64,000 nt of DNA, taken from NCBI RefSeq assembly GCF_008632335.1, contig NZ_VWXX01000003.1, positions 186,001 to 250,000 on the forward strand, written 5' to 3'. Both the position numbers and the translations under genes were made by a program. The stretch comes from Thiohalocapsa marina. Lineage in GTDB: Bacteria > Pseudomonadota > Gammaproteobacteria > Chromatiales > Chromatiaceae. How positions within the stretch are numbered: position 1 is the first letter of the stretch; each line of letters opens with the position of its first letter. The notes under the pieces are model-generated. The model saw nothing but the letters and a program-made list of their open reading frames with translations. It did not search any database and was not told the DNA's origin. Below are positions 36,245 through 46,300 of this stretch, piece after piece.

Positions 36245-36273
36245 TTTACAGGGCAGGGTGCTTGGGCTATTTT
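36245..36273 (+). promoter_or_regulatory. Candidate promoter for aroA-cmk
   Basis: TTTACA (36245-36250), a 17-base spacer and TATTTT (36268-36273) match a sigma70 promoter. Transcription would start near 36280, about 97 bases ahead of the aroA TTG codon. Confidence 0.55.
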
Positions 36274-36376
36274 GCACTGTTGTCGCGCCCTGGCGCATCC
36301 ACCGTCGGTCTGGCCCCGCAACCGCGCGATTCGCGAACCCGTGGCGGCACCCGGCATTGCCTGATCCGAGGCCCGC

Positions 36377-37783
36377 TTGTCCCCATCCATCACCCCCTCT
36401 TCCCGGGCGACCGAGCCCGCCGCGCCGGTCTCGACGCCGGCATCCAATCCAGCCTCCAGGCAGCCGCGCTTCGTCGTCGCCCCCGGCGGTACCCTGCGCG
36501 GGCAGCTGCGCGTGCCGGGGGACAAGTCGATCTCCCACCGCGCCATCATGCTGGGGGCCATTGCCGACGGTGTCACCGAGATCAGCGGCTTCCTCGAGGG
36601 GGCCGATGCCCTGGCCACACTGGCGGCCTTCCGCGCCATGGGGGTCGTCATCGACGGCCCCGACCGTGGCCGGGTGCGGGTGATGGGCGCCGGGCTCGAG
36701 GGCCTGCGGGATCCGGGCCTGGCGCTGGCAATGGGCAACTCAGGCACCTCCATGCGGTTGCTCAGCGGCCTGCTGAGCGGCCAGCGGTTCGCCACCACGC
36801 TGACCGGCGACGCCTCGCTGTCGCGCCGGCCCATGCGGCGCGTCACCGAGCCGCTGCGCGCCATGGGGGCGGAGATCGAGACCACCTCCGCCGGAACGGC
36901 CCCGCTGGTGGTGCGTCCGGTGGCGAACCTGCACGGCATCCATTACCGCATGCCGGTGGCCAGTGCCCAGGTCAAGTCCAGCCTGCTGCTGGCGGGTCTG
37001 TATGCCACCGGAGAGACCTGTGTCACCGAGCCGGCGCCGACACGGGACCACACCGAGCGCATGCTGACCGCCTTCGGCTACCCGCTGGAGCGCACCCCCG
37101 GCCGTGTCTGCCTGCACGGCGGCGGCCGCCTGCGTGCGATCCCCATTGCCGTGCCGGCGGACATCTCATCCGCGGCCTTCTTTCTGGTGGGTGCGAGCAT
37201 CGCCCCCGGCTCGGAACTGCTGCTGCAGGGCGTGGGCCTGAACCCGACGCGCATCGGCGTCATCAATATCCTGCGCGCCATGGGCGCGGACATCGGTGTG
37301 GAGGGGCTGCGCGAGGAGGGTGCAGAACCTGTGGCCGACCTGCGCGTGCGTCCGGCGCCGCTCAGGGGCATCGAGATCCCCGCCGATCAGGTGCCGCTGG
37401 CCATCGACGAGTTTCCTGCCCTGTTCATCGCCGCGGCTTGCGCCGAGGGCGAGACCCTGCTGACTGGCGCCGAGGAGCTGCGGGTGAAGGAGAGCGACCG
37501 TATCGCGGTGATGGCAGAGGGGCTGACGGCGCTGGGAATCCGCGCCGAGGTCCTGCCGGACGGCATCCGCATCGTCGGCCGGGGCCAGCGGCCGGACGTG
37601 TTCACCGGCGGCCGCGTCCACAGCCATGACGATCACCGCATCGCCATGTCCTTCGCCATGGCGGCATTGCGTGCGTCGGGCCCGGTGGAGATCGAAGACT
37701 GTGCCAACGTCGATACCTCGTTTCCCGGTTTCGCTGCGCTGGCCGCTGGCGCCGGGCTCGGCATCGTCGAGGAGGCGGCATGA
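36377..37783 (+). CDS. aroA: 3-phosphoshikimate 1-carboxyvinyltransferase (class II-like EPSP synthase)
   Basis: A 468-residue shikimate-pathway enzyme that joins phosphoenolpyruvate to shikimate 3-phosphate. Motifs are VPGDKSISHRAIM, GNSGTSMRLLSG, GDASLSRRPM, SAQVKSSLLLAG, TRDHTERML and ELRVKESDR. GDASL and SAQVKS are the class II forms, whereas class I enzymes such as E. coli AroA read differently. The start is a TTG at 36377, the only start codon before the conserved domain; it adds about 35 Pro/Ser/Ala-rich residues, so the true start is uncertain. cmk overlaps its stop by four bases. Confidence 0.93.
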   Translation: MSPSITPSSRATEPAAPVSTPASNPASRQPRFVVAPGGTLRGQLRVPGDKSISHRAIMLGAIADGVTEISGFLEGADALATLAAFRAMGVVIDGPDRGRVRVMGAGLEGLRDPGLALAMGNSGTSMRLLSGLLSGQRFATTLTGDASLSRRPMRRVTEPLRAMGAEIETTSAGTAPLVVRPVANLHGIHYRMPVASAQVKSSLLLAGLYATGETCVTEPAPTRDHTERMLTAFGYPLERTPGRVCLHGGGRLRAIPIAVPADISSAAFFLVGASIAPGSELLLQGVGLNPTRIGVINILRAMGADIGVEGLREEGAEPVADLRVRPAPLRGIEIPADQVPLAIDEFPALFIAAACAEGETLLTGAEELRVKESDRIAVMAEGLTALGIRAEVLPDGIRIVGRGQRPDVFTGGRVHSHDDHRIAMSFAMAALRASGPVEIEDCANVDTSFPGFAALAAGAGLGIVEEAA

Positions 37784-38544
37784 GCGTGCCTGGCCAGAGC
37801 GGAGATCAGCGCGGGAAGCAGGGTGCCGGACAGACGCTTGGTGCGCCGGTCATCGCCATCGACGGCCCATCCGGCAGCGGCAAGGGCACCATCGCCGAAT
37901 GCCTGGCCCGCCGCCTCGGCTGGCACGTGCTGGACAGTGGCGCGCTGTATCGTTGTCTGGGGCTCGCGGCACACCGGCGCGCCCTGGACCTGGATGACGG
38001 CGCGGCCATGGGGCGGCTGGCAGCCGAACTGGCCATCCGTTTCGACGGCGACCGTGTGCTGCTGAACGACGAGGATGTCTCAGACGCGATCCGCACCGCC
38101 GAGGCCGGTCCGCGGGCCTCCCGCGTGGCCGTGCATGCGCCAGTGCGTGGCGCGCTACTGTCCTGGCAGCGGGCGGCGGCTCGCCGGCCGGGCCTGATTG
38201 CTGATGGGCGCGACATGGGCTCGACGGTGTTTCCGGATGCGACACTGAAGATCTATCTCGATGCCAGCCCGGAGGAGCGCGCGCGGCGTCGATATAAACA
38301 GTTGAAGGAAAAAGGCATGGATGCTAACCTGCCGGCCTTGACCAGAGAGCTCCGCGAGCGCGACGCCCTCGACCGCAATCGGGAGCAGAGTCCGCTCACC
38401 ATCGCCGACGGCGCCGTCGTCATCGACACGACGGCGCTTTCCATCGACGACGTGGTCGCTGCCGTGCTGGCCGAGGCGCGATCAGTGCCTGCCCTGGCGG
38501 CAGCCGTCCCGCCTAAGACGGGCCTTGTTGCGGCGCTGCACTAA
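37780..38544 (+). CDS. cmk: Cytidylate kinase
   Basis: A 254-residue nucleoside monophosphate kinase that phosphorylates CMP and dCMP. The P-loop is AIDGPSGSGKGTIAE (about residues 26-40), and DSGALYR, the LIADGRDMGSTVFPDA segment and the arginine-rich lid ERARRRYKQL follow. The N-terminus (about 22 residues) and the C-terminal tail are longer than in E. coli. The ATG overlaps the aroA stop, and rpsA is the next gene after a terminator-like hairpin. Confidence 0.95.
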   Translation: MSVPGQSGDQRGKQGAGQTLGAPVIAIDGPSGSGKGTIAECLARRLGWHVLDSGALYRCLGLAAHRRALDLDDGAAMGRLAAELAIRFDGDRVLLNDEDVSDAIRTAEAGPRASRVAVHAPVRGALLSWQRAAARRPGLIADGRDMGSTVFPDATLKIYLDASPEERARRRYKQLKEKGMDANLPALTRELRERDALDRNREQSPLTIADGAVVIDTTALSIDDVVAAVLAEARSVPALAAAVPPKTGLVAALH

Positions 38545-38653
38545 AGCCGAACCGATGCTCAGGCAGTGCCCGGCCGGTGACCAGCCGGCTCCCGCTCTCC
38601 AGTCCTGCATTGCACGGGTCGACCCCGCCACGTCGGGCAGACCTACTTGAACC

Positions 38654-38686
38654 GGTCGGCGGCATGAGGCGTCGGCCTTTTTGTTT
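38654..38686 (+). terminator. Rho-independent terminator between cmk and rpsA
   Basis: GGTCGGCG (38654-38661) pairs with CGTCGGCC (38670-38677), eight pairs including two G-U wobbles around an 8-base loop, followed directly by TTTTTGTTT. It lies 110 bases after the cmk stop and 91 before rpsA, so it could end the aroA-cmk transcript or attenuate rpsA. Confidence 0.65.
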
Positions 38687-38776
38687 GACTCAACCCCTTG
38701 CTGCGAATGAAGTGGCCTCGACCGGAGGCGACGTTCGGACCAAGGACCAGGCCGCGAGCCAGGAAATTCCAATCCC

Positions 38777-40459
38777 ATGACCGAAAGCTTTGCCGAGCTC
38801 TTCGAAGAGAGCCTCAACACCACCCAACTCCAGCCGGGCACCATCGTGATGGGCCAGGTGGTCGACATCACGCCTGACGCCGTCATCGTCAATGCCGGCC
38901 TCAAGACCGAGGGCATCATCCCCCGCAACCAGTTCCTGACGCCCGATGGCCAGCTCGAGGTCAACGTCGGCGACGACATCGAGGTCGCCCTCGACGCGGT
39001 GGAAGACGGTTTCGGCACCACCCGCCTGTCGCGCGAAAAGGCAAAGCGCTTCGCGGCCTGGGATTCACTGGAGAAGGCCTTCGACGACGGCGAGACCGTC
39101 AAGGGCATGATCAACGGCAAGGTCAAGGGCGGCTTCACGGTCGAGCTCGGCAGCGTGCGCGCCTTCCTGCCCGGCTCCCTGGTGGACGTGCGTCCGGTGC
39201 GCGACACCGCGTACCTGGAAGGCAAGGAGCTGGAGTTCAAGGTCATCAAGCTGGACCGTCGCCGCAACAACGTCGTCGTCTCACGGCGTGCGGTAGTCGA
39301 GGAAGAGTACAGCGCCGAGCGCGAGGCCCTGCTGGAGAAGCTGGAAGAGGGTCTGGAGCTCAAGGGCGTGGTCAAGAACCTGACCGACTACGGCGCCTTC
39401 CTGGATCTGGGCGGCATCGACGGCCTGCTGCACATCACCGACATGGCCTGGCGTCGCGTCAAGCACCCGTCCGAGGTGGTCGAGATCGGCCAGGAAGTCA
39501 TGGTCAAGGTGCTCAAGTTCGACCGCGAGCGCCAGCGCGTGTCTCTGGGCCTGAAGCAGATGGGCGAGGATCCCTGGGTCAACATCTCCCGTCGCTATCC
39601 CGAGAGCACCCGCGTCTTCGGCAAGGTCACCAACATCGCTGACTACGGCTGCTTCGTCGAGATCGAAGAGGGTGTCGAGGGTCTGGTGCACGTCTCCGAG
39701 ATGGACTGGACCAACAAGAACATCCATCCGAGCAAGGTGGTTGCGCTGGGCGATGAGGTCGAGGTCATGGTGCTCGACATCGACGAGGAGCGTCGTCGTA
39801 TCTCCCTGGGCATCAAGCAGTGCCAGAGCAATCCGTGGGACGAGTTCTCCGCCACCTACAAGAAGGGCGACCACGTCTCCGGCCAGATCAAGTCGATCAC
39901 CGACTTCGGCATCTTCATCGGCCTGGACGGCGGCATCGACGGCCTGGTGCACCTGTCCGACATCTCCTGGGACGAGTCCGGCGAGGACGCCCTGCGCCAG
40001 TTCAAGAAGGGCGACGAGGTCGAGACCGTTGTGCTGTCGGTGGATCCGGAGCGCGAGCGCATCTCGCTGGGCATCAAGCAACTGGACAAGGATCCGTTCT
40101 CCAGCTTCGTCGCGCTGAACGAGAAGGGCAGCATCGTCGTCGGCACCATCATCGAGGTGGACGCCAAGGGCGCGACCATCGAGCTGGGCGAGGGTGTCGA
40201 GGGCTATCTGCGCGCCTCCGAGATCTCCCGCGACCGGGTGGAGGATGCCCGTTCGGTGCTGAACGCCGGCGAGCAGATCGAGGCCAAGTTCATCGGCGTC
40301 GACCGCAAGAACCGCACCATCTCCCTGTCCATCAAGGCCAAGGACATGGCGGACGAGCAGGCGGCCATCAAGGGCTATGCCCGCGAGGCCCAGGCCGGCA
40401 CCGCAACGCTGGGCGACCTCCTCAAGCAGCAGATGGAAGAGGCCGCGCGGGAAGATTGA
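38777..40459 (+). CDS. rpsA: 30S ribosomal protein S1
   Basis: A 560-residue protein made of six S1 RNA-binding domains; the last four repeat the [21 protein letters not shown] pattern. S1 binds mRNA leaders and helps them onto the 30S subunit, and is needed for messages with weak Shine-Dalgarno sites. In E. coli it represses its own translation through a structured leader; here a 232-base leader region precedes the ATG. ihfB follows 65 bases after the stop. Confidence 0.98.
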   Translation: MTESFAELFEESLNTTQLQPGTIVMGQVVDITPDAVIVNAGLKTEGIIPRNQFLTPDGQLEVNVGDDIEVALDAVEDGFGTTRLSREKAKRFAAWDSLEKAFDDGETVKGMINGKVKGGFTVELGSVRAFLPGSLVDVRPVRDTAYLEGKELEFKVIKLDRRRNNVVVSRRAVVEEEYSAEREALLEKLEEGLELKGVVKNLTDYGAFLDLGGIDGLLHITDMAWRRVKHPSEVVEIGQEVMVKVLKFDRERQRVSLGLKQMGEDPWVNISRRYPESTRVFGKVTNIADYGCFVEIEEGVEGLVHVSEMDWTNKNIHPSKVVALGDEVEVMVLDIDEERRRISLGIKQCQSNPWDEFSATYKKGDHVSGQIKSITDFGIFIGLDGGIDGLVHLSDISWDESGEDALRQFKKGDEVETVVLSVDPERERISLGIKQLDKDPFSSFVALNEKGSIVVGTIIEVDAKGATIELGEGVEGYLRASEISRDRVEDARSVLNAGEQIEAKFIGVDRKNRTISLSIKAKDMADEQAAIKGYAREAQAGTATLGDLLKQQMEEAARED

Positions 40460-40524
40460 GTCGGGGCGTTCGGCTCCGGCCATTACCCAGGCCCAGTGGT
40501 ATCGCAGGCAGGCTAAAGGTCATG

Positions 40525-40836
40525 ATGAAATCCGAGCTCATCGAAGCGCTGACGGAACAGCAGACGCATCTGGCGGACAAGGACGTCGAGCTCGCTGTTC
40601 GGCTGATCCTGGAACGGATGAGCGATGCGCTGGCCGAGGGTGAGCGGATCGAGGTCCGCGGCTTTGGCAGTTTTTCCCTGCATTACCGCCCGGCCCGGGT
40701 GGGGCGCAATCCCAAGACGGGCGAAGCCGTTTCGCTGGACGGCAAGCATGTGCCGCACTTCAAACCCGGCAAGGAACTCAGGGACCGCGTCAACGCTGCC
40801 TACCTTGCGTCGCTGGAGCGGGCTGAGGCCGCCTGA
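40525..40836 (+). CDS. ihfB: Integration host factor beta subunit
   Basis: A 103-residue histone-like DNA-bending protein (partner IhfA). It opens [13 protein letters not shown] and has the DNA-intercalating arm [10 protein letters not shown] with its proline-tipped beta ribbon, plus [15 protein letters not shown]. Met at 40522 is an alternative start; 40525 gives better spacing from AAAGG (40515-40519) and the family-typical N-terminus. The C-terminus is a few residues longer than in E. coli. The lapA/lapB genes that often follow are absent. Confidence 0.96.
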   Translation: MKSELIEALTEQQTHLADKDVELAVRLILERMSDALAEGERIEVRGFGSFSLHYRPARVGRNPKTGEAVSLDGKHVPHFKPGKELRDRVNAAYLASLERAEAA

Positions 40837-40858
40837 CGTTGAGAGTCAAAGACCATCG

Positions 40859-40881
40859 TTTTGCGGTTACAGCCCGCAAAA
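40859..40881. other. Perfect stem-loop after ihfB
   Basis: TTTTGCGG and CCGCAAAA form an 8-base-pair perfect stem around a 7-base loop. It precedes the strong terminator by about 60 bases and is not followed by a T-run on the plus strand. Confidence 0.5.
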
Positions 40882-40935
40882 ACCGGTGTCCTGTTTAAGC
40901 AACGATAGATGTGTATCCTGACTGGATGCGCATGA

Positions 40936-40964
40936 AAAAGCCCGCCATTGGCGGGCTTTTTTTT
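40936..40964. terminator. Bidirectional terminator between ihfB and the SCP2-like gene
   Basis: AGCCCGCC-ATT-GGCGGGCT forms a perfect 8-base-pair stem, with an A-run on the left and eight T on the right. It therefore works as a terminator for ihfB on the plus strand and, reading AAAAA as TTTTT, for the convergent minus-strand gene. Confidence 0.9.
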
Positions 40965-40985
40965 CGCGCTACCCTCAGCCTTGCA

Positions 40986-41399
40986 TCAGGCCAGTTCGTC
41001 CGCGCCGATCTGCTTCATCAGGTTGAAGCTCTTGACGAAGGGACCCGCCATCCGCGGATCCTTGATCATGGCGCCGTAATCACCGGTCTTGAATTTGAGC
41101 TTGCCGGTGGCGTAGGCGGTGCCCATGCCCATCATGCCGATACCCTTCTCCACCCACTTCAGCCAGTCCTTCATGTCGGCACGCATGTCCCAGTCGGGCT
41201 GTTCCCCGGCCCAGTCGCCGGCGCGGGTGCAGATGCCGTTCTCCACCACGAAGACGCCGCGGGGGTCGTCCTCGTTCTTGAAGCCGCAGCTGATGATGGA
41301 ATTGAAGTTGATCTCGGCCAGCTTGCCGCTGACCTCGGGGTCGTTGTTCCAGGCGTCCTTGAGCTGGTTCATCCAGTCGGCGGAAAACAGGTTGGCCAT
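40986..41399 (-). CDS. SCP2 sterol-binding-domain-like protein
   Basis: A 137-residue soluble protein with the pattern of stand-alone SCP2-type proteins: an N-terminal helix ADWMNQLKDAWNNDP, a strand-rich middle (NGICTRAGDW), and the C-terminal TGKLKFKTGDYGAMIKDPRMAG segment. SCP2 domains bind lipids or fatty-acyl groups; no bacterial substrate is evident here. GGAGG lies ten bases before the ATG at 41399; the upstream Met at 41462 gives an unconserved arginine-rich start. It stands alone, facing ihfB. Confidence 0.75.
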   Translation of the reverse strand: MANLFSADWMNQLKDAWNNDPEVSGKLAEINFNSIISCGFKNEDDPRGVFVVENGICTRAGDWAGEQPDWDMRADMKDWLKWVEKGIGMMGMGTAYATGKLKFKTGDYGAMIKDPRMAGPFVKSFNLMKQIGADELA

Positions 41400-41556
41400 C
41401 GCTCGGTATCCTCCATCTTTGTTGAAGCCCAGGCGGCGCGACCGGAGTCCGGCGGCGCGCATCGTGTCATCGAAATCCAGCTGATTCTAGCAGGAACTGC
41501 GCTAACGCAGAACTCTCCAGCGGTGCCGTGGATCGATGGCGTCGTGTGGCCTTAAG

Positions 41557-41706
41557 GAGACGCTGATTTATTGGCCTCCTGGCCAAAAAATCAGCACGCG
41601 ATTCGAAAACGCGGTTTCCGAATCGCTTCATTTTCAGCGGCTTGCGCCGCTAAAAATGGCGGGGCCTCCTGCCCCGCACGGGAAATGCTGAATAAATCAG
41701 CTTCTC
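41557..41706. repeat. Full-length modular palindromic repeat (MITE-like)
   Basis: A 150-base element bounded by 16-base inverted repeats with one mismatch (GAGACGCTGATTTATT on the left). Inside, in order, are a hairpin TTGGCC-TCCT-GGCCAA (41571-41586), and a large stem GCGATTCG...CGAATCGC around a partly paired loop (41599-41627). The 41-base module with AGCGGC-TTGC-GCCGCT and GCGGGGC-CTCCT-GCCCCGC (41636-41677) follows. No coding potential. It fills the gap between the SCP2-like gene and ppx, ending beside the ppx stop. Related copies are at 47521-47610 and 26566-26606. Confidence 0.88.
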
Positions 41707-41707
41707 T

Positions 41708-43267
41708 CTAGGCGAAATCCAGGCCGATGCCCGCTGCTGCCAGCCAGCGGGCCTCCTCGTCCAGTTCCAGGCGGGTCAGCGGGTGGGTGTCGAGCCAGTG
41801 CGTCGGGAAGCGCAGCCGCAGATCGTTGCCCTGGGCCGACAGGCTCGGCTGCGGCTTCAGGCCGGATGAACGGCCGCGATGCATCAGCACGGCCAGGCGC
41901 AGCAGCACGGCGAGGCGGCGCGTTGTATCGCGCTCGCTGCCTGGTAGCGCCAGGAAGGCGTCCTCCGGAAACTTGCGCCGATGCCCTTGCACCAGCGCCG
42001 CGAGCACATCCTGCTCAGGGCGCGTGAATCCCGGCAGGTCCGCGTTGCGCAGCAGGTAGGCGCCGTGTCTCTGGTACTGGCTGTGCGACACCGCAAGCCC
42101 GATCTCGTGCAGATCGGCGGCCCAGCCGAGCATATCCACGGCCTCGGGGTCTGTCAGGCCCCAGTCCGGACCGAGCTGCGAGCGCAGCGTCAGGGCCGTC
42201 TCGCGCACGCGGGCGGCATGCGCCACATCCACATCGAAACGCCGGCACAGGGTCGCGACCGTGCGTGGGCGCACATCCTCGTGGTGGATGCGGCCGACGG
42301 TCTCGTAGATCAGACCTTCGCGGATCGCCTGATCGGACACCCGCATGCGCTCGATGGCGAGGGTCTGGAACAGGGCGCGGAGCACTGCAACGCCGCCGGC
42401 GAACACCGGGCGGCGCTGCTCGCTCAGCCCTTTGAGCTGGATCGCGGAGGCCTTGCCGAATGCCACCAGGGCCTCGCGCAGTCGCTGCAGGGATTCGGCG
42501 GTGATGCCGTCGTCGCTCCAGCCCTGGGCCTGCACCACGGCGGCAATGGCCTTGATGGTACCGGAGGCCCCGGTGGCCACTTGCCAGCCGGACTGGCGAA
42601 ACAGCTCGCGTACCGGGCGGATCTCCAGCGCGCCATAGAGCTCCGCCTTGTCCATGGCCTTGGCGGTGATCCGGTCGCTGCTGAAGAACCGCTGGGACAT
42701 GCTGACGCAGCCCATGTGCAGGCTCTCGCGTAGGGTTGGCGCGAAACCCTGGCCGACGATGACCTCGGTGCTGCCGCCGCCGATGTCGACCACGAGCCGC
42801 TTTTCGTCGCCGATGGCCAGGCCGTGCGCCACACCAAGATAGATCAGGCGGGCCTCCTCGCGGCCGGCGATGACCTCGATAGGGTGGCCCAGGGCCTGTT
42901 CCGCCCGTTCCAGGAAACCGGTGTCGGGCCGCAGTTGACGCAGGGTGTTGGTGCCAACGGCCCGTACATTGCCCGGGTCCATGCCGCGCAGACGCTGGGC
43001 CATGCGCTCCAGGCAAGCCAGGGCTCGCTCGGCAACGTCCTCGCGCAGGTGCTTGTCGCTGGTCAGGCCCTCGCCGAGGCGGACCATCTCCTTGTAGCGG
43101 TCGATCACCTGCAGGGTGCCGCCGTCCAGTCGGGCCACCAGAAGGTGAAACGAGTTCGACCCGAGATCCACCGCCGCGAGGCTGTCGGCGTTGGTGTCCG
43201 TGCCGGCGCCAACATCTGCAATGGAATTGGGGGCTGTTGCGGAGCCCCCCCCAACTTGGGCAGCCAT
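41708..43267 (-). CDS. ppx: Exopolyphosphatase / guanosine pentaphosphatase (Ppx/GppA)
   Basis: A 519-residue ASKHA-fold enzyme. Phosphate loops are AAVDLGSNSFHLLVA, VVDIGGGSTEVIVG and the GASGTIKA segment; a C-terminal HD-type helical domain (LHEIGLAVSHSQYQRHG) follows. Ppx releases phosphate from long polyphosphate, and GppA converts pppGpp to ppGpp; the two are not separable from sequence here. The ATG at 43267 has GAGG five bases upstream, while the ATG at 43300 is possible but has no such site. It is followed by the full modular repeat. Confidence 0.92.
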   Translation of the reverse strand: MAAQVGGGSATAPNSIADVGAGTDTNADSLAAVDLGSNSFHLLVARLDGGTLQVIDRYKEMVRLGEGLTSDKHLREDVAERALACLERMAQRLRGMDPGNVRAVGTNTLRQLRPDTGFLERAEQALGHPIEVIAGREEARLIYLGVAHGLAIGDEKRLVVDIGGGSTEVIVGQGFAPTLRESLHMGCVSMSQRFFSSDRITAKAMDKAELYGALEIRPVRELFRQSGWQVATGASGTIKAIAAVVQAQGWSDDGITAESLQRLREALVAFGKASAIQLKGLSEQRRPVFAGGVAVLRALFQTLAIERMRVSDQAIREGLIYETVGRIHHEDVRPRTVATLCRRFDVDVAHAARVRETALTLRSQLGPDWGLTDPEAVDMLGWAADLHEIGLAVSHSQYQRHGAYLLRNADLPGFTRPEQDVLAALVQGHRRKFPEDAFLALPGSERDTTRRLAVLLRLAVLMHRGRSSGLKPQPSLSAQGNDLRLRFPTHWLDTHPLTRLELDEEARWLAAAGIGLDFA

Positions 43268-43331
43268 GGCGACCTCGGGCGATGCGAAAACCGGGGGCAT
43301 TATCCGGGAAAGGGCCTCGGGTCGCCAGCAC

Positions 43332-46300
43332 TCAGGCGCGGGGCTGTTCCGCGGTGCTGCGCGCCGAGACCGGCGCCCGGCTGAAACGGACCTCGAGCGG
43401 TTCTGCCGAGCGCAAATGGATGTCGCGCTGGGGATAGGCGATGCCGATGCCGGCGGCGCGGAACTTGCTGTCGATGGCCTGGTGCAGCTCCGAGGTCACC
43501 GTCAGGCGGTAGTCCAAGTTCTCCAGGTAGCAGCGCAGCACCAGGGTGAGCGCGTTATCGCCGAAGCCTTCCATGGTGACCATGGGGGCGGGGTCGGTCA
43601 TGACGCGGGCGTTCTCCCTGGCCGCCTCGGCCAGCAGCCCGAGCGCTGCGGCGACGTCGCTGCCGTATTCGACGCCGACGGTGATGGTGACCCGGTTGGT
43701 CTGGTCGGTGAGGGTCCAGTTGAGCAGTCGGCCGGTGATGAACTCCTTGTTCGGCACCAGCAGTTCCTGCTTGTCCCAGTTACGGATGGTGGTGGCACGG
43801 ATCTCGATCTTGGTCACCACGCCAGAGGTGTCGCCGATGGTGACGATGTCGCCCACTCGAACCGGACGTTCGAACAGGATGATCAGCCCGCTGATGAAGT
43901 TGGCGACGATCTCCTGCAGGCCGAAGCCGATGCCGACGCCCAGTGCCGCCACCAGCCATTGCACCTGCCCCCAGGACAGGCCCAGGGTGCTGAACACCAA
44001 CAGCGCGCCGATGGCAGTGATGCCGTAGCCGGTCAGCGTGGTGGCGGCGTACCGGCTGCCGGCGCTGACGGCGGTGTTCTTCAGCAGCAGGATCTCCAGC
44101 AGCGCGGGCAGGTTGCGGGCAGCCACGGTGGCCACCAGCAGGATCACCAGCACCAGGCCGATGCTGGCCAGGGTCACCGGTACCGTGCGCTCCACCCCGT
44201 CGACACGGGTGCTGTAGCTCCACAGGGTGACGCGCTCCAGCAGGCTCAACGCGGGCAGCACGTCAGACCAGATCAGAAACAGGCCCAGCGCCGCCGCGAG
44301 ACCGATGACCGTGTTCAACAGCTTGCGCGTCTGCGCATCGAGGGTGGCCAGGTCGACCGCCTCTTCCTCGGCGCTGAGGGCGGTTTCCGCCGGCTTGTCC
44401 GCCGCCGCCTCACGCTCTGCCTCGCGGGCGGCGCGGCGCTCCAGGGCCGCCTTCAGCGCCAGGCTGCGGCGGGTGACGATGAGCCAGCGGGCGATGAGCT
44501 GGTGCAGCACGATGAGCGCCAGCACCAGCCACAGCTCGCCGATGAACAACGCCAGCAGGGTGCCCGAGGTGTACAGGTAGCCGCTCAGGGCCATGATGCT
44601 CAGCGCGGCGGGCACGCCGACCATCAGCGGGTACCACAGCAGGCGCAGGCGGTTGAGCCAGCCGTTGGGGCCTGCCTCGAGCACGGCGCTGAGGATGCCG
44701 CGGCGCGGATGCATGACCCGTGCCGTGAGCACGGCCAGGCCCAGGCCGATGAGGGTCAGCGCCAGCCGGCCCAGGGTGCCGCGGAAGCCCTCATCTGCGC
44801 TGCCGTAGACGGCGGCGGCAATGAAGCCCAGGGGCAGCAGCAGGGTCATGGCGACGCCGATGGCGCGGCGCAGCAGTGTCAGGCCCTCGCTGCGCCAGCG
44901 GAAGTGCCGGTCCGCCAGCCCGCCGGGCATGCAGATGAGCTGGAAGGCGCGCAGGTAGTACAGCGCCGGCACCAGGCTGAGGGCGGCATTGCTCACCGCC
45001 TGGGCGAAGGCGTCGGCTTGCGGCGCCGCCTGCAGTTGCAGGCCCAGCAGCAGCGCGAGCAATGGCCAGGGCAGCGCCAGCAGCAATGTCAGCGCCAGTG
45101 CCTCCAGGGTCAGGCCGAAGCGGTCCGTGCTGATGCGCCGCAGGCCGTCGGCCCGGCTGCGGATGCCCTTGCGCATGGCGCCGCCGAACCAGAGCAACGC
45201 GGCTACGCCGAGCAGGCCGAGCCAGAACAGCGGCGAGCGCCAGGCGCCGTCCAGCAGCGACTGCCCCGTCTGCAGCCAGTTGGTCGGCGACAGCAGCCAG
45301 CGCAGCGCGGCGGGCAGGCTGGCGAAGTTCTGCTCGGTCAGCGGTGGAGTGCTGCGCACCCATAGCAGGCGTTCGGACAGGAATGCGTCGTAGCGCTCAG
45401 TGGTCTCGCGCAACTGCGCGGCGGCCAGGTCCAGGGCGGTGAGGGCGCGCCGGTAGCTGGTCTCTATGTCGATGGCGCGCTGCAGCAAGGTCGCCCGCAG
45501 CTCCGCCTGCTTGCGCAAGGCCGCCTGCACCTGCTCTTGCTGCTCGGGCTCGACCCCGGCCGTGGCCTCCGCCAGGTAGCGGCCCATCTCGCCGAGCTGG
45601 CGCAGTTCGTCGCGGTGGCGGATCTCCGCCAGCGTGATCTCGCCGATGCGTTCGGCGCGTTGCTCGGACTGCCGCCTCAGGGTGCGTGGTTCCGGCAGCT
45701 GGTTGCGCTCGTCCAGCAGCGCCTGGCCCAGGGCGCGGCTCAGGCCCACCGCCTCCAGCCGCTCTCGCGCGCTGCGGAAATTCTGTTCCAGTGCCAGCGT
45801 GCGCTCTTCCAGAGCCGCCTGCTGCTCGTCGATCTGGTCCAGGTCTCGGGTGATGTCGCCGATGGCGTCGCTGAGATCGCGATTCTGCTCCGCCAGTGTG
45901 CGCACCAGGGGGTGCGCGCCCAGGGTCTCGCGTTCCGCTGCCGCGGTCTCGCTGCGCACGCGCTCGGCCTCCACCCGGCGCAGCCGGTCGGCCTCGTTCT
46001 CCAGGAAGGCCCGATGCTCGCGCAGACGCTTCTGGGTATGCTGCAACTGGTCGCGGCGGGCCTGGGTGAGCTCGCGCCGCGCATCCGCGCTGAGCAACTG
46101 CTGGTCCAGGGCCAGGATCTCGGCGCGCAGCGCATCGCGCCGACTCTCCAGCGCCCATTGCCGGGCCTCGCGCGCCTCGGTGCCTAGCGTCTCGCCAAGC
46201 GGCAGCTTGAGCTCTGCGCTGATGGATTCCAGCGCGTTCCTGGCCTCCGCCAGCCGGGTGCGGATCAGGGTCGGCTGCAGGTCGCTCTCGTCCAGGGCCT

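Noticed and set aside
43191-45365. 724-codon plus-strand frame opposite the MscS-type channel gene
   Set aside because: The product is a Gln/Arg/His-rich low-complexity string produced by reading coiled-coil codons in reverse; the minus-strand gene has clear domains.
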